This document shows positions 7,141 to 13,471 of a stretch of DNA of 13,471 nt, piece by piece. This DNA comes from Ruminococcus sp. Lineage in GTDB: Bacteria; Bacillota; Clostridia; Oscillospirales; Ruminococcaceae. The stretch's first letter is position 1. Each line of letters opens with the position of its first letter. The position numbers and the translations under genes were made by a program. The notes beneath the pieces are model-generated. The model saw nothing but the letters and a program-made list of their open reading frames with translations. It was not told the DNA's origin and did not search any database. The stretch is from assembly GCA_003446315.1 (NCBI GenBank), contig DMBA01000129.1, positions 1 through 13,471 of the forward strand, given 5' to 3'.

Positions 7141-7569
7141 ATGAGCGAACGCAGCAAAGAACATCCCGTGCAGGAAACCATGCGCGTCACAATGGACGAG
7201 ATCCGCGGGATGGTCGACGCAAATACCATCGTCGGACAACCCATTTCCTGCGAAAACGGCACAACTGTCATCCCCATTTCCAAAGTATCGTTCGGATTCG
7301 CTTCCGGCGGCTCCGATCTGCCGACAAAAGTCGCAAAAGATATGTTCGGCGGCGGCGGCGGTGCCGGTGTTACCATTACGCCGATCGCGTTTCTTGTCAT
7401 TATGCCCAATGATGTGAAGCTGCTCCAGCTCTCCGTCAATGCCTCGACCCCGAATGCCATCGTCAATATGGTGCCCGATGTCATGGATAAAGTCACCGGA
7501 TTCCTCGCCGGCAGACAGGCAAAACAGCAGGAGACCGGTAAGGTCGAGATCGTGGAAGCCGATCAGTAA
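7141..7569 (+). CDS. gerW: GerW/YtfJ family sporulation protein
   Basis: This 142-residue protein matches the GerW (YtfJ, PF09579) family along its whole length: VDANTIVGQPI (25-35), VIPISKVSFGFASGG (43-57), a glycine-rich stretch GGGGG near 70-74, and GVTITPIAFLVI (76-87). In Bacillus subtilis the protein is a forespore product needed for spore germination properties; homologues also occur widely in clostridia and some non-sporulating lineages. A perfect AGGAGG lies 8 bases before the ATG. A TACAAT at 7101-7106 has no convincing -35, so transcription probably comes through from the DUF2953 gene. Family assignment is firm; whether this organism sporulates cannot be judged here. Confidence 0.92.
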   Translation: MSERSKEHPVQETMRVTMDEIRGMVDANTIVGQPISCENGTTVIPISKVSFGFASGGSDLPTKVAKDMFGGGGGAGVTITPIAFLVIMPNDVKLLQLSVNASTPNAIVNMVPDVMDKVTGFLAGRQAKQQETGKVEIVEADQ

Positions 7570-7653
7570 TTCAGACGTATTTGCACCTATTTTCGCAGAT
7601 TCCGTGCCTCTCAAATAAACGGTTTCTGCAATCTTTGAACGGGGAATGTTTAT

Positions 7654-8412
7654 ATGGAAAAAATCAGAATTCAAAAGCTCATCTCCGATGCGGGCTATTG
7701 CTCGCGCCGGAAAGCAGAGACGCTCATTGATGCAGGCAGAGTCAAAAAGAACGGCAGACCCGTTCAGCTCGGCGATAAAGCCCTGCCGACTGACCGCATC
7801 ACCATCGACGGCGAACAGCTCTATATCCCGAAAAAGAAGGAATTCCGCTATATCATGATGAATAAACCGCGCGGCTATGTCACCACGCTCTCCGATGAGC
7901 AGGGCAGACGCTGCGTCACCGATCTGCTCGACGGCGTGGGCACAAGAGTCTATCCCGTCGGCAGACTCGACCGCAATTCCGAAGGACTCCTGCTCTTTAC
8001 CAATGACGGCGCGTTCGCAAACAGCATCATGCACCCTTCCAGAGAAGTCTCCAAAACCTATCGCGTGACCGTGAAACCGCCCGTTTCCGATGAGCAGCTC
8101 TCCCAAATGTCCGCCGGTGTCATACTCGATGACGGCTTCAAAACCTCGCCTGCCAATATCGTGACAAAAGTCACTGAGCCGACCAGAGTCGTTCTGCTCG
8201 TGACCATCCACGAAGGCAAAAAACGTGAGGTGCGCAGAATGTGCGATGCCGTCGGGCTGGAAGTCACCCGCCTGCGCCGGATCTCCATCGGCCCGGTCAA
8301 GCTCGGTATGCTCAAACCCGGTACATGGCGTGATCTCACAACCGAAGAACTGCGTGCGCTCCGTACCGCTGCCGGTCATGCCGAATCCGGCGGAAATCAG
8401 CGAAAAAAATAA
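7654..8412 (+). CDS. rluB: Ribosomal large-subunit pseudouridine synthase, RluB/RsuA family
   Basis: This 252-residue enzyme has an N-terminal S4 RNA-binding domain (1-60, RIQKLISDAGYCSRRKAE) and a RsuA-type catalytic domain. The catalytic Asp is D106 in GRLDRNSEGLLL. NKPRGYV (70-76), the SKTYRV strand and GKKREVRRMCDAVG (188-201) are further family hallmarks. It isomerises a specific uridine in 23S rRNA (helix 89 region for RluB) to pseudouridine. Assignment to RluB rather than the 16S enzyme RsuA rests on the length, the KREVRRM form and the location near gerW, a frequent firmicute neighbourhood. GGGGA lies 8 bases before the ATG. The 84-base gap after gerW has no hairpin or strong promoter, so it is likely cotranscribed. 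Confidence 0.92.
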   Translation: MEKIRIQKLISDAGYCSRRKAETLIDAGRVKKNGRPVQLGDKALPTDRITIDGEQLYIPKKKEFRYIMMNKPRGYVTTLSDEQGRRCVTDLLDGVGTRVYPVGRLDRNSEGLLLFTNDGAFANSIMHPSREVSKTYRVTVKPPVSDEQLSQMSAGVILDDGFKTSPANIVTKVTEPTRVVLLVTIHEGKKREVRRMCDAVGLEVTRLRRISIGPVKLGMLKPGTWRDLTTEELRALRTAAGHAESGGNQRKK

Positions 8413-8448
8413 ATTCTTTCATTTTCACCGTTTTTTCAATTCCGGCTC

Positions 8449-8477
8449 TTGCTATTTTACACATTCCGTGCTATAAT
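8449..8477 (+). promoter_or_regulatory. Sigma-A promoter of the small ORF-ilvE unit
   Basis: TTGCTA (8449-8454), a 17-base spacer ending TGC, and TATAAT (8472-8477), an extended -10. It lies 37 bases after rluB and about 65 bases before the small ORF. It is the only strong promoter before ilvE, so the small ORF and ilvE appear to share a transcript. Confidence 0.78.
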
Positions 8478-8542
8478 AAAGAGTATCAGGCATTTCAACT
8501 GCATCATTCCGCCTCAAAAGGCAGATCGGAGGATGACTACTT

Positions 8543-8671
8543 ATGAAAAAATGCATGCGTTTCTTGTTTTTGCTCGTGATTATTTGCAGCGCGGTCGTCT
8601 CTGTCGGCTATGCCGCGGAACTCTACCGCACCAAGTATACCCCGCGTTACCTTAACGGAAATGCCAACTGA
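8543..8671 (+). CDS. Small 42-residue membrane or secreted peptide upstream of ilvE
   Basis: This short gene encodes 42 residues: Lys-rich start (MKKCMR), a hydrophobic core (FLFLLVIICSAVVSVGYAA, 7-25), then a polar tail with ELYRTKYTPRY. A good ribosome site (GGAGG, 8529-8533) lies 9 bases before the ATG and a consensus promoter lies upstream, so translation is well supported. It could be a single-pass membrane miniprotein or a signal peptide cut after GYAA or AAE, releasing a ~17-residue peptide. The hydrophobic core holds many Leu/Val/Ile codons and the next gene is ilvE, so an attenuation leader peptide was considered, but no terminator hairpin with a U-tract is seen between 8671 and 8737. 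No known family was recognised. Confidence 0.68.
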   Translation: MKKCMRFLFLLVIICSAVVSVGYAAELYRTKYTPRYLNGNAN

Positions 8672-8736
8672 TTCGTTCAGTGTGACATATACGGCTTGTC
8701 CCGTAAAGCCAAATTACCAGAAAAGAGGAATTCAAA

Positions 8737-9804
8737 ATGGACATTCGTTTCGAAAAAGCTGCTTCTCTGAAAGCGAAACCCGCAGATGAGACGAAACTCG
8801 GTTTCGGTCATATCTTCACCGATTACATGTTCATCATGGACTATGAAACCGGTAAGGGCTGGCACGATGCAAGAATCGTTCCCTATGGCAACCTTTCCCT
8901 CAGCCCGGCTGCTCTTTGCCTGCACTACGGTCAGGAAGTCTTTGAGGGTCTGAAGGCTTATCGCCGCGCTGACGGCGAGATCCAGCTCTTCCGTCCGGAA
9001 GAAAACTTTAAGCGTCTCAACAGCTCCAATAATCGTCTGGTCATTCCGGAGCTCCCTGTTGAAACCGCTATGGAAGCTCTGATGGAGCTGCTCAAGGTCG
9101 AAAAAGACTGGGTTCCTTCCGCAGAAGGCGCTTCCCTCTATATTCGTCCGTTTATCATCGCGGTTGACCCGTTCCTCGGCGTAAAGCCCGGTGATATGTA
9201 TCAGTTCATCATCATCCTCTCCCCGTCCGGTGCTTACTATGCTTCCGGTCTGGATCCGGTCAAGATCTATGTTGAGTCCAAGTATGTCCGTGCAGTACGC
9301 GGCGGTATGGGCTATACCAAGACCGGCGGTAACTACGCTGCTTCTCTGATCGGTCAGGATGAGGCGCATAAGGAAGGCTATTCTCAGGTGCTCTGGCTCG
9401 ACGGCGTTGAGCAGAAGTATATCGAGGAAGTCGGCGCTATGAACATTATGTTCGTCATCGACGGCGAGATCGTCACACCGGAGCTCCAGGGCTCTATCCT
9501 CCCCGGTATCACCAGAAAGTCTGTTCTCGAACTGACCAAGAGCTGGGGCATGAAAGTCTCTGAGCGCAGAATCACCATTCAGGAGATCGCAGATGCTTAT
9601 GATAACGGTAAGCTCGATGAGGTCTTCGGCACCGGTACTGCTGCGGTCATCTCGCCGGTCGGTCACCTCAAGTGGGGCGATAAGGTCATGACCATCAACG
9701 ACAATAAGATCGGCCCGATCTCCCAGAAGATCTACGATACCATGACCGGTATCCAGTGGGGCAAGCTCGAAGATCCGTTCGGCTGGGTCGTTCCGGTGAA
9801 GTAA
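8737..9804 (+). CDS. ilvE: Branched-chain amino acid aminotransferase
   Basis: This 355-residue class IV PLP-dependent aminotransferase transfers the amino group between glutamate and the 2-oxo acids of Leu, Ile and Val, the last biosynthetic and first catabolic step. The PLP lysine is K195 in [30 protein letters not shown] (62-75), EVGAMN (231-236) and [12 protein letters not shown] (298-309) are the other conserved cofactor and substrate segments. Length and the '[10 protein letters not shown]' form fit the longer, eukaryote-like type of BCAT common in firmicutes. GAGGA lies 7 bases before the ATG. Codon choice (many GGT, GCT, AAG, GAG, CTG/CTC) is more biased than in neighbouring genes, suggesting high expression. 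It probably shares the promoter at 8449-8477 with the small ORF and ends in the hairpin at 9824. Confidence 0.96.
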   Translation: MDIRFEKAASLKAKPADETKLGFGHIFTDYMFIMDYETGKGWHDARIVPYGNLSLSPAALCLHYGQEVFEGLKAYRRADGEIQLFRPEENFKRLNSSNNRLVIPELPVETAMEALMELLKVEKDWVPSAEGASLYIRPFIIAVDPFLGVKPGDMYQFIIILSPSGAYYASGLDPVKIYVESKYVRAVRGGMGYTKTGGNYAASLIGQDEAHKEGYSQVLWLDGVEQKYIEEVGAMNIMFVIDGEIVTPELQGSILPGITRKSVLELTKSWGMKVSERRITIQEIADAYDNGKLDEVFGTGTAAVISPVGHLKWGDKVMTINDNKIGPISQKIYDTMTGIQWGKLEDPFGWVVPVK

Positions 9805-9823
9805 TTTTCCTTTTCATGCATTC

Positions 9824-9850
9824 GCGGCATGTCGGCTTTCGGCATGCCGC
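9824..9850 (+). terminator. Intrinsic terminator of ilvE
   Basis: An 11-bp GC-rich stem (GCGGCATGTCG ... CGGCATGCCGC, one T-G pair) with loop GCTTT is followed by TTGCCTTTTCC. It starts 20 bases after the ilvE stop codon. Confidence 0.85.
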
Positions 9851-9861
9851 TTGCCTTTTCC

Positions 9862-9890
9862 TTGACAAATCCGGCTTTCCATGCTACAAT
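9862..9890 (+). promoter_or_regulatory. Sigma-A promoter of thyX
   Basis: TTGACA (perfect -35, 9862-9867), a 17-base spacer ending TGC, and TACAAT (9885-9890). It begins 12 bases after the ilvE terminator stem. The leader to the thyX ATG is about 65 bases. Confidence 0.85.
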
Positions 9891-9962
9891 GATACCAGAT
9901 TGCGCGGGCTTTCCATGTCGCCCGCCTGCTCGTTTATCACGCTCTGAAAGGAAGATCGCTCT

Positions 9963-11327
9963 ATGAATCAGGCATCTGCGAAAATTATCGCTTCCTCTAA
10001 CGCCGGCGATACCGTCGTCGCTTCCGCTGCCCGGATCTCTACAACACAGGGCACTGCACTCGAAGTCTTTGCGCGTTCCTGCGAAAAAGACAATAACAGC
10101 TCGCTGATCGAGAAAGTGGTCGCTTCCGGTCATACCTCGACACTCGAACACCAGATCTTTACCGTCGCATTCGATAATGTCTCTGTCTGTACAGAAGAAT
10201 TTGTCATCGAGTTCCGCCTCGGTTCCTATACCGTTAAATCACGCAGATATGTCGATTTCTCCGATGCCGGATTCTATATCCCGCCGATGCCGGAATCGCT
10301 GCTGCCGCAGTATCAGGCACATATGCAGTCCCTCTTTCAGGATTATGCCGCGCTCCTCGAATCGGGCATTCCAAAAGAAGATGCGCGTTATCTGCTGCCC
10401 TATTGCTTCCGCAGCAACTTCTATTGCACCATGAATGCGCGGGAATTGCTCTATATGATCGCCGTGATGTGCAAGGGCCGCGGCAGATTTTATCCCGAAC
10501 TCAAATCGCTCGGCGAATCCCTCAAAGAACAGATCCGCGCTTTCTTCCCCAATCTTCCCGATTTGTTCGAAAAGCGCTTCCATGCGGATGAATCCGATGA
10601 CTTTGCACGCTATGCGCCCGTTCTGCCCGATCAGAATGTGACACCGGAAGTCGCTTCCGCTGCCGTGGATCTGCTCGCGGCTCCGCCAAAATCGGCACCG
10701 GAGATCCTGATGCACGCCCAGCTCTCGAACGGCATGTTTTCACCCGATCAAAAAGCGCCCTATGCCTGCGCGGAGCTTGTCCATACAGAACGCACCCGTG
10801 AACTGGAATTGCTCCATGCACAGTTCACCATACGGGATCTCTCGCTCGCTGCGATCACACACCTCGTCCGGCATCGCATCCAGACTGTGCTCGTTCCGCA
10901 TGTCACCGAAGCCGTCTATCGCTGCCGATATGTGCTGCCGGAATCCATCCGGCAAAATGATGCCGCCTGTGCGCTCTATCAGAAGGCGTTTGTACGGAAT
11001 GCTGCCGTCTTTGCGCAAATGCGTGAGAACGGTCTGCCCGCAGAAGCTGCGCAGTATTTCGCGCTCGCCGGCAATCAGCTCAATGTCCTGTGCGATATGA
11101 ACGGCAGAGAATTGCTCCATTTTATGAAGCTCCGTACCTGCAACCGTGCACAGTGGGAAATCCGCGCCTGCGCTGTGGATCTCCTGCGGCAGCTTCGTGC
11201 GCAATGTCCAGACATTTTCCGGTATTTCGGCCCGAGCTGCTATGTCACCGGCGTTTGCCCCGAAGGCAGACTCTCTTGCGGTCAGGCTGCCGAAATGAAG
11301 CTGCGCTTCCGCAATGATAACCTCTGA
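9963..11327 (+). CDS. thyX: Two-domain FAD-dependent thymidylate synthase (tandem ThyX fusion)
   Basis: The 454 residues contain two ThyX-like domains; a classical ThyX has about 220-250. The family makes dTMP from dUMP using methylene-tetrahydrofolate, FAD and NAD(P)H. Domain 1 (about 1-215) keeps GHTSTLEHQIFTVAF (56-70), a remnant of the ThyX motif (EFRLGSYTVKSRRY, 83-96, where RHR is EFR and NE is TV), and EDARYLLP (139-146). Domain 2 (about 240-454) keeps HTERT, an intact RHR (303-305) followed by a divergent run to RCRY (320-323), and RTCNRAQWEIR (391-401), the nucleotide-binding R...AQ.EIR segment that is degenerate in domain 1. It ends in a Cys-rich tail (CPEGRLSCG, 432-440). Motifs are thus divided between halves, suggesting a composite active site. 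AAAGGA lies 10 bases before the ATG. Family firm; activity likely but not certain. Confidence 0.88.
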   Translation: MNQASAKIIASSNAGDTVVASAARISTTQGTALEVFARSCEKDNNSSLIEKVVASGHTSTLEHQIFTVAFDNVSVCTEEFVIEFRLGSYTVKSRRYVDFSDAGFYIPPMPESLLPQYQAHMQSLFQDYAALLESGIPKEDARYLLPYCFRSNFYCTMNARELLYMIAVMCKGRGRFYPELKSLGESLKEQIRAFFPNLPDLFEKRFHADESDDFARYAPVLPDQNVTPEVASAAVDLLAAPPKSAPEILMHAQLSNGMFSPDQKAPYACAELVHTERTRELELLHAQFTIRDLSLAAITHLVRHRIQTVLVPHVTEAVYRCRYVLPESIRQNDAACALYQKAFVRNAAVFAQMRENGLPAEAAQYFALAGNQLNVLCDMNGRELLHFMKLRTCNRAQWEIRACAVDLLRQLRAQCPDIFRYFGPSCYVTGVCPEGRLSCGQAAEMKLRFRNDNL

Positions 11328-11393
11328 GTTTCCTTTTTCTCCGTAATTTCAGAAAAATTTTTGATTTTCCAGCGATTTTCCTGCAAAAACCTC

Positions 11394-11422
11394 TTGCAAA
11401 ATCAGACAGAATCCGCTATAAT
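11394..11422 (+). promoter_or_regulatory. Sigma-A promoter of the SGNH-like gene
   Basis: TTGCAA (11394-11399), a 17-base spacer, and TATAAT (11417-11422), about 40 bases before the ATG at 11462. There is no TGn element, unlike the other promoters here. No clear terminator for thyX is visible upstream of it. Confidence 0.78.
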
Positions 11423-11461
11423 ATAAGATAGCATGATATGCAATAGAAAGGAGATCAAAAA

Positions 11462-12445
11462 ATGCCCACCAAAAACAGACCCGGCAGTAAACGGAAGCCG
11501 ATGACTCGTTCCCGGCGCAGATCGAAACAGAAAAAACAGCGCCGCGGCCCTGTTATGCGGTTTCGGTTCGGGCAGCTTATCCTGATCTGGATCTTCAGCC
11601 TGATCCTCTGCTTCGCCGCTTACCTCTATAATCGGAATTTTCATCCCGAAAAAGACGTTTTCCTGAAATCAAATGATACAGAAACCGTCGATTCTGCTGT
11701 CGATTCAGAAGTGGAATCGCTTCCGGATGAAACACCCGATACCGGCGAGCCGTCCGCAGACCCCGCCGCTTCCGCCGAAACACCCACCGATGTGCCCAAT
11801 GAGGAAGCCGCTGAGGAAACGCCCGCTGCGCCTACAAAAATCAATCCCGTTCCGGAATCTGCACCGCAGCCGCCGGATTATCTCACCCGCTGCGCCTTCC
11901 TCGGTGAAACGAATATCTATAACCTCGGTCAGGAAGGCATGCTACAAACGTTTAACGTCTATGCAAGCGAAAACCTTTCGCTCAACAACTATACGAAAGA
12001 ATATGTCCAGCTCGGCGAAGATACCACCATTCGCATCCTCAGTGCGATCAATTCCGCAAATTGCCCCACTTATCTGATGTTCGGCACTGAGACGCTTGCG
12101 AAAAATCCGCCCGATCAGTCCGCTGACCAGTTCGATTCGCTGCTGACTTCTGTCATCGCTACGGCTCCGGAAGCAACCATCTTCGTGCTCTCGATCCCGC
12201 CTGTCACGGAAGATGCCGAAAAAGCCGATCCGCCGCTGCTCAACAGCGATATTGACAGCTATAACTCCAAATTGCTCGATCTCTGCAATAAATATAACGT
12301 CTATTACGTCGATGTGAATACCGCGCTCAAAAATAACGAGGGCAAGCTCGACCGCCTGCTCGCGCTTGAGGACGGCATCCACCTGACTCCGGAAGCCGGC
12401 AGAATGTTGCTCGATTACGTTCTGACACACGTTCCGGTCGAATAA
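11462..12445 (+). CDS. Membrane-anchored SGNH/GDSL-like protein with altered nucleophile motif
   Basis: This 327-residue protein has a strongly basic cytoplasmic N-terminus (1-36), one membrane segment (38-56, LILIWIFSLILCFAAYLY region), a Pro/Glu/Thr/Ala-rich spacer (about 70-140) and an extracellular SGNH-hydrolase-like domain (141-327). Landmarks of that fold: CAFLGETNIYNLG (144-156) where GDS would be expected, YLMFGTE (204-210) for the GTN block, VLSIPPVT (242-249), and DGIHLTPEAG (304-313) holding the Asp-x-x-His pair. The Ser nucleophile is Thr and the Asp is Glu (GDS to GET), so ordinary esterase chemistry is doubtful. Type II topology puts the domain outside the membrane, where relatives often deacylate cell-wall or surface glycans. 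AAAGGAG lies just upstream of the ATG. Single-gene transcript between its own promoter and terminator. Confidence 0.75.
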   Translation: MPTKNRPGSKRKPMTRSRRRSKQKKQRRGPVMRFRFGQLILIWIFSLILCFAAYLYNRNFHPEKDVFLKSNDTETVDSAVDSEVESLPDETPDTGEPSADPAASAETPTDVPNEEAAEETPAAPTKINPVPESAPQPPDYLTRCAFLGETNIYNLGQEGMLQTFNVYASENLSLNNYTKEYVQLGEDTTIRILSAINSANCPTYLMFGTETLAKNPPDQSADQFDSLLTSVIATAPEATIFVLSIPPVTEDAEKADPPLLNSDIDSYNSKLLDLCNKYNVYYVDVNTALKNNEGKLDRLLALEDGIHLTPEAGRMLLDYVLTHVPVE

Positions 12446-12455
12446 TCCAATGTAT

Positions 12456-12507
12456 AAAAAGAACCGGCAGCGATACCGCAAAAAGGTATCTGCTGCCGGC
12501 TCTTTTT
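12456..12507 (+). terminator. Strong terminator of the SGNH-like gene
   Basis: A long stem, AAAAAGAACCGGCAGC paired with GCTGCCGGCTCTTTTT (one A-C mismatch), continues through GATACC/GGTATC and closes on GCAAAAA. It starts 11 bases after the stop codon. The A-tract/T-tract arms make it able to act in both directions. Confidence 0.92.
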
Positions 12508-12689
12508 GTTTTGGAGTATCATAAAACATCTGTCTTATGAAAAGGAAAGGGAGGAAAGATCAGGAAACTTCGCAAATGAATCGCTCACTTCATTGCTTTG
12601 GTGTTCTTCCTGATGATTCTATTTTACCCTGTATTTGTGTGAAAAACGTGATGCTTTTGCGACAACAGCCGGAAACACCTTTTTATCAC
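12508..12689. other. AT-rich intergenic stretch with no confident gene
   Basis: This lies between two hairpin terminators. It holds a ribosome-site-like GGGAGG (12549-12554) and, on the plus strand at 12580-12639, an open stretch encoding IAHFIALVFFLMILFYPVFV. That stretch is preceded in frame by a TGA and has no usable start. The only ATG-initiated frame runs from 12537 through the next terminator and is not convincing. No tRNA or other RNA signature was seen. Confidence 0.5.
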
Positions 12690-12726
12690 AAAAGACCGCC
12701 GTCCCGTGGGACAGCGGTCTTTTTTT
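12690..12726. terminator. Bidirectional terminator before the Thr-rich surface gene
   Basis: AAAAGACCGC pairs with GCGGTCTTTT around an inner GTCCC/GGGAC, with seven T on the plus side (12720-12726) and TTTTGTG on the minus side. It lies 25 bases past the stop of the minus-strand surface protein gene and most likely terminates it; it would also stop plus-strand readthrough. Confidence 0.85.
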
Positions 12727-12751
12727 GACGCATCATGCGCGTGACCTGATT

Positions 12752-13471
12752 TTACTCGTCTTCATCTTCCCGGCGCTTCCGGCACGCAAATGCCGCTGCT
12801 CCCATCAGAATTGCGACGATCATCAGACCTGTCGGTGCAGAATCACCCGTCCGGACAGAGCTTGTGGTCTTATTGCCCGTGCTGCCCGCATTCGAGGTGT
12901 TATTCGTGCTGTTGGTCGAAGTATTCGAAGAACCTGTGCCCGAACCATTCGATCTCGTGCTGCTGCTTGTCGAAGCCGCAGTCGTTGTGGTCGTTGTCGT
13001 GGTACCTGCCGTGGTTGTGGTACCAGTCGTGGTGGTCGTGGTGGTCGTAGCGTCGTCCACAGTCGTGGTGGTTTCTTCTGTTGTGGTCGTTTCCGTGGTG
13101 GTCTCAGAAACCGTCGTCGTTGTGGTTCTGTTTCTGTCATCCGAATCTTCGGTCTCGCTGACATCGGTCGTTGTGGTTTCTTCCGTTGTGGTCGATTCTG
13201 TCGTTGTCTCGGTTGTCGTTGTCTCGGTCGTGGTCGTCACTTCCGTCGTGGTCGTGGTTTCTTCGGTTGTCGTTTCTGTGGTGGTCGTGGTTTGATCATC
13301 CGTATTCACCATCTGACCATTATCGGTTGTGGTTGTGACCTCGGTGGTCGTGGTTTCTGTTACTGTCGTAGTCTCAGGTGTCGTGGTCTCAGTCGTGGTG
13401 GTAGTCGTCGTGGTCACTTCGGTTGTGGTAGTGGTGGTCGTCGTGACCTCGGTGGTTGTTGTGGTCGTCGT
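12752..13471 (-). CDS. C-terminal part of a Thr-rich surface protein with sorting-like anchor (5' partial)
   Basis: The minus-strand frame is open to the right edge, giving 239 residues without a start; the GTG at 13417 is only an internal Val codon. Residues 1 to about 164 are Thr runs of 3-8 separated by Glu, Asp, Val or Ser, with two short breaks (DNGQMVNTDD and SETEDSDDRNR). A Ser/Asn/Gly-rich stretch (about 165-203) follows. The C-terminus is SVRTGDSAPTG, a hydrophobic segment (LMIVAILMGAAAFAC), then KRRED and acidic residues. This layout matches a cell-wall sorting signal (LPxTG, hydrophobic, positive tail), but the motif reads SVRTG and lacks Leu and Pro. It is therefore either a variant sortase substrate or a simple membrane anchor. 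The functional domain lies outside the window to the right. The shared linker style with the left-edge dockerin protein suggests a common cell-surface apparatus. Confidence 0.85.
   Translation of the reverse strand, partial: TTTTTTTEVTTTTTTTTEVTTTTTTTTETTTPETTTVTETTTTEVTTTTDNGQMVNTDDQTTTTTETTTEETTTTTEVTTTTETTTTETTTESTTTEETTTTDVSETEDSDDRNRTTTTTVSETTTETTTTEETTTTVDDATTTTTTTTGTTTTAGTTTTTTTTAASTSSSTRSNGSGTGSSNTSTNSTNNTSNAGSTGNKTTSSVRTGDSAPTGLMIVAILMGAAAFACRKRREDEDE
12980..13471 (-). repeat. Thr-codon low-complexity repeat at right edge
   Basis: These are imperfect ACN codon runs on the minus strand (seen as GGT, CGT, TGT triplets on the plus strand) with Glu, Asp, Val and Ser interruptions. They reach the last base of the window. 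Confidence 0.9.

Noticed and set aside
7093..8379. 428-codon minus-strand ORF opposite gerW and rluB
   Set aside because: It spans two well-recognised genes and their gap on the other strand. It is a codon-bias shadow with no family resemblance.
8671..8736. Attenuator terminator between the small ORF and ilvE
   Set aside because: Only a weak 5-bp pairing (GGCTT with AAGCC) is present and it is followed by AAATTACC with no U-tract.
8677..9666. 329-codon minus-strand ORF opposite ilvE
   Set aside because: It is antisense to a gene whose PLP-binding motifs are complete. No start context or motif supports the antisense frame.
12537..12728. 63-codon plus-strand ORF after the SGNH-like gene
   Set aside because: It reads through a strong terminator hairpin to end in its T-tract, with no ribosome site placed for its ATG and no recognisable composition.
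12864..13295. Plus-strand ORF encoding poly-valine
   Set aside because: It is the reverse complement of Thr codon runs (ACN read as GTN-type triplets) in the surface protein gene and is biologically implausible.

Overview
The window looks like part of a chromosome from a Gram-positive, gut-type Clostridia member close to Ruminococcus. It may be R. champanellensis- or R. flavefaciens-like, but that is inference from style and not a database match. The reasons are a dockerin domain joined to long threonine-rich linkers, a second Thr-rich surface protein with a degenerate C-terminal anchor, a GerW/YtfJ protein next to a DUF2953 protein, a tandem ThyX protein, moderate GC, and consensus TTGnnn-N17-TATAAT promoters.

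Layout. The left edge (1-1058, +) is the 3' part of a secreted Thr-linker / BspA-type leucine-rich-repeat / dockerin protein. Two opposed terminators (1085-1193) separate it from a convergent AI-2E-type membrane permease (1230-2579, -). Between that permease and the next gene lies a divergent promoter region holding three tandem copies of a ~126-bp repeat (2661-3040). The last copy supplies the -35 box of the downstream promoter. Next come an unusual cytosolic ParB-like/BMP fusion protein (3147-5240) and a metallophosphoesterase (5381-6031).

A housekeeping stretch follows: DUF2953 membrane protein, gerW and rluB (6148-8412), probably one transcript. Then a 42-residue small membrane or secreted protein (8543-8671) precedes ilvE (8737-9804), which ends in a clear terminator. 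thyX (9963-11327) and a membrane-anchored SGNH-fold protein (11462-12445) each have their own promoter. Two hairpins (12456-12726) separate these from the right-edge gene on the minus strand (12752-13471), the C-terminal end of a Thr-rich surface protein with a non-canonical sorting-like signal.

Both window edges fall inside ACN (Thr) codon repeats pointing outward in opposite orientations. This suggests a contig whose assembly stopped at low-complexity DNA.

No tRNA, rRNA, CRISPR array, insertion sequence or phage gene was seen. The most unusual items are the promoter-embedded tandem array, the ParB-like/BMP fusion without a signal peptide, the two-domain ThyX with motifs split between halves, and the small ORF in front of ilvE.
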